Origin: Clostridia bacterium
GTDB taxonomy: Bacteria > Bacillota > Clostridia > Oscillospirales > CAG-272
Direction of reading: 5' to 3'
DNA: 8,165 bases
Assembly: GCA_017556845.1 (NCBI GenBank)
Contig: JAFYMA010000098.1
Location: 1-8,165 of the forward strand
The notes beneath the pieces are model-generated. The model searched no databases. It was not told the DNA's origin and saw nothing but the letters and a program-made list of their open reading frames with translations. Shown here in pieces: positions 6,137-8,165 of the stretch; position 1 is the stretch's first letter; each line of letters starts with the position of its first letter. The position numbers were made by a program, and so were the translations under genes.

Positions 6137-7204
6137 TTGAAGGGAAAATACGAAAAAATAAAGAAAAGCCTGCCAAATGAAGCTGATGCGATACTGCTGA
6201 CATCACAGGTGTCACAATACTACGCAACGGGCTTTGATTTTGAGGACGGATACGTTCTTGTGACGAAGGATGATACGTATATAATTTGCGATTTCCGCTA
6301 TATTGAAGCAGCGCAGGAATGCGCCAAGGATCAAAAGGGTCTGCAAGCCGTTCTGACACAGCGGAATACGCTTGAGGAGCTATTCGGAAAAAACGGTATC
6401 AAAACCGTGATGTTTGAAGAGGAAAGGCTTTCCGTTTCATCGCTTGAATTGCTTAAAAAAAGGTATCCGCTTGTGACGTTCGTTTGTGAAAGAGGGCTTC
6501 TTGCATCTCTTCGCGACGTGAAGGACGGGGACGAAATTGAAAATATCATAAAAGCACAGCGGATAGCGGAAAAGGCGTTTGAGGACATTCTGCCCCGTCT
6601 GAACTGCAAAATGACGGAAAACGACGTTGCCCTTGAGCTTGATTTTGCTATGCGCAGGCTCGGAGCGCAGGGCTCATCGTTCAAAACGATCGCAATAAAC
6701 GGCACGTCAAGCTCACGCCCTCACGGTGTACCGAGCGACAAGCTGCTGCAAAGGGGCTTTCTTACGATGGATTTCGGCGCACTGTATTGCGGATATTGCA
6801 GTGATATGACACGTACGGTTTACATAGGAAGACCGTCAGATGAGGAAAAGGACGTATATAATACCGTTTTGTGCGCACAGCTTTCTGCCTTGCAGTATCT
6901 TGAATGCGGCGGCAGGGATTGCTTTGAGGCGGATAAAACGGCAAGAGATATAATTGATGCAAAATATAAAGGCTCGTTCGGCCACAGTCTCGGTCACGGC
7001 GTAGGTCTTGAAATACACGAAAGCCCCCGTCTTTCGCCAAGGGCAAACGGTGAAATGCTGAAAGAAGGAAACGTTGTGACAATAGAGCCGGGAATATATC
7101 TGCCCGGTAAATACGGCGTACGGATAGAGGATATGGCGGTCATATATGACGGCATGGCAGTGAATATAACAAAAGCTCCGAAGGATCTGATACAGATCTG
7201 TTAA
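6137..7204 (+). CDS. pepP: M24 family metallopeptidase, aminopeptidase P (Xaa-Pro)
   Basis: Cytoplasmic di-metal peptidase that removes the N-terminal residue before a proline. 355 residues, the usual length for the short bacterial Xaa-Pro peptidases. The N-terminal creatinase-like domain covers about 1-128 and the pita-bread catalytic domain about 132-355. The five metal ligands are visible: D212 (MDFGA), D223 (CSDMTRT), H287 (LGHGVG), E317 (TIEPGIY) and E331 (RIEDMAV). Supporting catalytic histidines are H196 (RPHGVPS), H283 (FGHSLGHG) and H294 (EIHESPRLS). The start is TTG at 6137, 6 nt after AAGGAGA (6124-6130), giving MKGKYEKIKK; no ATG offers a comparable site. It has its own promoter and lies upstream of efp, a pairing common in Clostridia. 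M24 also contains prolidases and methionine aminopeptidases; the extra N-terminal domain favours aminopeptidase P over the latter, while prolidase cannot be excluded. Confidence 0.93.
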   Translation: MKGKYEKIKKSLPNEADAILLTSQVSQYYATGFDFEDGYVLVTKDDTYIICDFRYIEAAQECAKDQKGLQAVLTQRNTLEELFGKNGIKTVMFEEERLSVSSLELLKKRYPLVTFVCERGLLASLRDVKDGDEIENIIKAQRIAEKAFEDILPRLNCKMTENDVALELDFAMRRLGAQGSSFKTIAINGTSSSRPHGVPSDKLLQRGFLTMDFGALYCGYCSDMTRTVYIGRPSDEEKDVYNTVLCAQLSALQYLECGGRDCFEADKTARDIIDAKYKGSFGHSLGHGVGLEIHESPRLSPRANGEMLKEGNVVTIEPGIYLPGKYGVRIEDMAVIYDGMAVNITKAPKDLIQIC

Positions 7205-7238
7205 ATGTTAATATTTTTTAAAATGTTGATACAGCATC

Positions 7239-7267
7239 TTGAAAACACTCTTGATGTGGGGTATAAT
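7239..7267 (+). promoter_or_regulatory. Sigma-A promoter of efp
   Basis: A -35 TTGAAA (7239-7244), 17-nt spacer and perfect -10 TATAAT (7262-7267). Transcription should start near 7274, about 37 nt before the ATG. No hairpin terminator is visible between pepP and this promoter, so efp probably receives both read-through and its own transcripts. Confidence 0.8.
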
Positions 7268-7310
7268 AATGCAGAATAAATATGTGATATAATTTGGAGG
7301 TACATACACC

Positions 7311-7871
7311 ATGTTAATGGCAGGAGATTTCAGAAACGGAAAAACCTTTGAGCTTGACGGCAACGTTATGCAGGTTATCGAATTCCAGCACGTTAAACCC
7401 GGTAAGGGCGCAGCTTTCGTTCGTACGAAGATGAAGAACGTAATTACAGGCGCTGTTATCGAAAGATCCTTCTCTCCTACAGATAAGTTTGAGGAAGCTA
7501 TCGTTGAAAGAAAGGATATGCAGTATTCCTACAATGACGGAGATATCTATTACTTTATGGATATGGAAACATATGATATGCTTCCCCTTAACTCCGATAA
7601 GCTCAGCGACAACTTCAAGTTCGTTAAGGAAGAAATGATGTGTAAGATAGTTTCTTACAAGGGTAACGTATTCAGCGTTGAGCCCCCGATGTTTGTTGAG
7701 CTAGTTGTTACTCAGACAGACCCCGGCTTCAAGGGTGATACAGCTCAGGGTACAACAAAGCCCGCTACACTTGAAACAGGCGTTTCCATCAAGGTTCCCT
7801 TGTTTATAAACGAAGGCGACGTTCTTCGTATAGATACGAGAACGGGCGAATATCTTGAAAGAGCGAAATAA
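7311..7871 (+). CDS. efp: Elongation factor P
   Basis: Ribosome-binding factor that enters near the E site and speeds peptide-bond formation at consecutive prolines. 186 residues, the standard length. Three beta-barrel domains: KOW-like domain I (about 1-65), OB domain II (about 68-128, [22 protein letters not shown]) and C-terminal OB domain III (about 130-186), with the family-typical [22 protein letters not shown] near 137-158 and the ending [13 protein letters not shown]. The loop PGKGAAF places K32 at the tip, the position modified in Bacillus-type EF-P. No lysine-modification gene such as epmA is present here. The ATG at 7311 has GGAGG (7296-7300) 10 nt upstream; the ATG at 7317 is too far. 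It has its own promoter and is followed after 21 nt by the CD1247-like gene, probably co-transcribed. Codon use looks like that of a highly expressed gene. Confidence 0.97.
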   Translation: MLMAGDFRNGKTFELDGNVMQVIEFQHVKPGKGAAFVRTKMKNVITGAVIERSFSPTDKFEEAIVERKDMQYSYNDGDIYYFMDMETYDMLPLNSDKLSDNFKFVKEEMMCKIVSYKGNVFSVEPPMFVELVVTQTDPGFKGDTAQGTTKPATLETGVSIKVPLFINEGDVLRIDTRTGEYLERAK

Positions 7872-7892
7872 TAACCCGAAAGGATAACTACT

Positions 7893-8165
7893 ATGACTCT
7901 CAATGAAAAAACCGCATATCTTAAAGGCTTATCTGACGGTCTTAAGCTGAACGAAAACGATGATGTTTCCCGTATGCTTCTCAAGATCGTAGAGGTTATG
8001 CAGGACGTTGCAATGTCCGTAACAGACCTTGAGGAAAAAACAGACGAGCTTGAAGCATATATCGAGGAGATCGACGAGGATCTCGGCGCTGTTGAAGAGG
8101 ATCTGTATCAGGATGAATGCTCCTGCGGATGCTGCGATTGCGACGATGATGATGACGAAGATGAC
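7893..8165 (+). CDS. CD1247-type N-terminal domain protein, partial (3' end missing)
   Basis: An open frame from ATG 7893 to the window edge: 91 residues without a stop, with a purine-rich AAAGGA site at about 7879-7884. The N-terminus MTLNEKTAYLKGLSDGLKL and the following helix LLKIVEVMQDVAMSVTDLEE match what I know of the CD1247 N-terminal domain family in Clostridia, which often follows efp. Residues 28-72 are a heptad-like, strongly acidic helix, likely a coiled coil. Residues 76-83 are cysteine-rich (C76, C78, C80, C81, C83), followed by an unbroken Asp/Glu run to the window end. Family members usually carry a zinc-ribbon-like Cys pair further on, beyond this window. Function is unknown; a cytoplasmic protein that binds metal or a basic partner is a guess. 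Frame and start are secure, the family assignment fairly so. Confidence 0.8.
   Translation, partial: MTLNEKTAYLKGLSDGLKLNENDDVSRMLLKIVEVMQDVAMSVTDLEEKTDELEAYIEEIDEDLGAVEEDLYQDECSCGCCDCDDDDDEDD

Noticed and set aside
6120..7082. Several - strand frames opposite pepP
   Set aside because: They are shadows of a gene with all catalytic residues intact, with no start signals or family features of their own.
7285..7293. TGATATAAT as a second extended -10 for efp
   Set aside because: Transcription from it would start within or after the Shine-Dalgarno site (7296-7300), giving a transcript without a usable ribosome-binding site.

Overview
The window looks like a chromosomal segment of a low-to-moderate GC Firmicute of class Clostridia, most likely Oscillospiraceae/Ruminococcus-like. 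The grounds are AGGAGG-type Shine-Dalgarno sites, sigma-A-type promoters, an infC-rpmI-rplT operon behind an L20-type attenuated leader, and a pepP-efp-(CD1247-like) block typical of Clostridia. The genus is inferred from gene content and protein flavour; no search was run.

Layout, left to right. (1) Positions 1-936 hold a monocistronic unit: a TA-repeat tract, an extended -10 promoter, one unrecognised 260-residue protein with a C-terminal membrane cluster, and a strong terminator. This part is visibly more AT-rich than the rest. (2) Positions 937-1376 carry no intact recognisable gene. Two overlapping reading frames together look like one small, frameshifted, four-helix membrane protein, and a 15-bp palindrome lies just before the next operon. 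(3) Positions 1377-3558 are a two-gene NatAB/YhaQP-like ABC exporter operon on the + strand, ending in a terminator. (4) Positions 3570-4977 are the - strand operon infC-rpmI-rplT (IF-3, L35, L20) with its promoter, a roughly 150-nt leader containing an intrinsic terminator just before the infC ribosome-binding site, and its own terminator, which converges on that of the ABC operon. (5) Upstream of it on the - strand is an AI-2E/YtvI-family membrane protein gene whose stop codon sits inside the -35 box of the infC promoter. (6) Divergent from that gene, on the + strand, are an M24 aminopeptidase P (TTG start), elongation factor P with its own promoter, and a CD1247-type protein cut off by the window end.

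Functionally most of the window is housekeeping. IF-3, L35 and L20 belong to translation initiation and the large ribosomal subunit and are probably feedback-controlled by L20 through the leader. EF-P rescues ribosomes at proline-rich stretches, and its neighbour PepP removes N-terminal residues preceding proline. The ABC pair probably exports sodium ions or a drug or peptide substrate. I found no CRISPR array, tRNA, rRNA, insertion sequence or clearly new defence system. The least explained items are the first gene and the decayed membrane protein; the most informative regulatory structure is the infC leader with its apparent ATT start codon.
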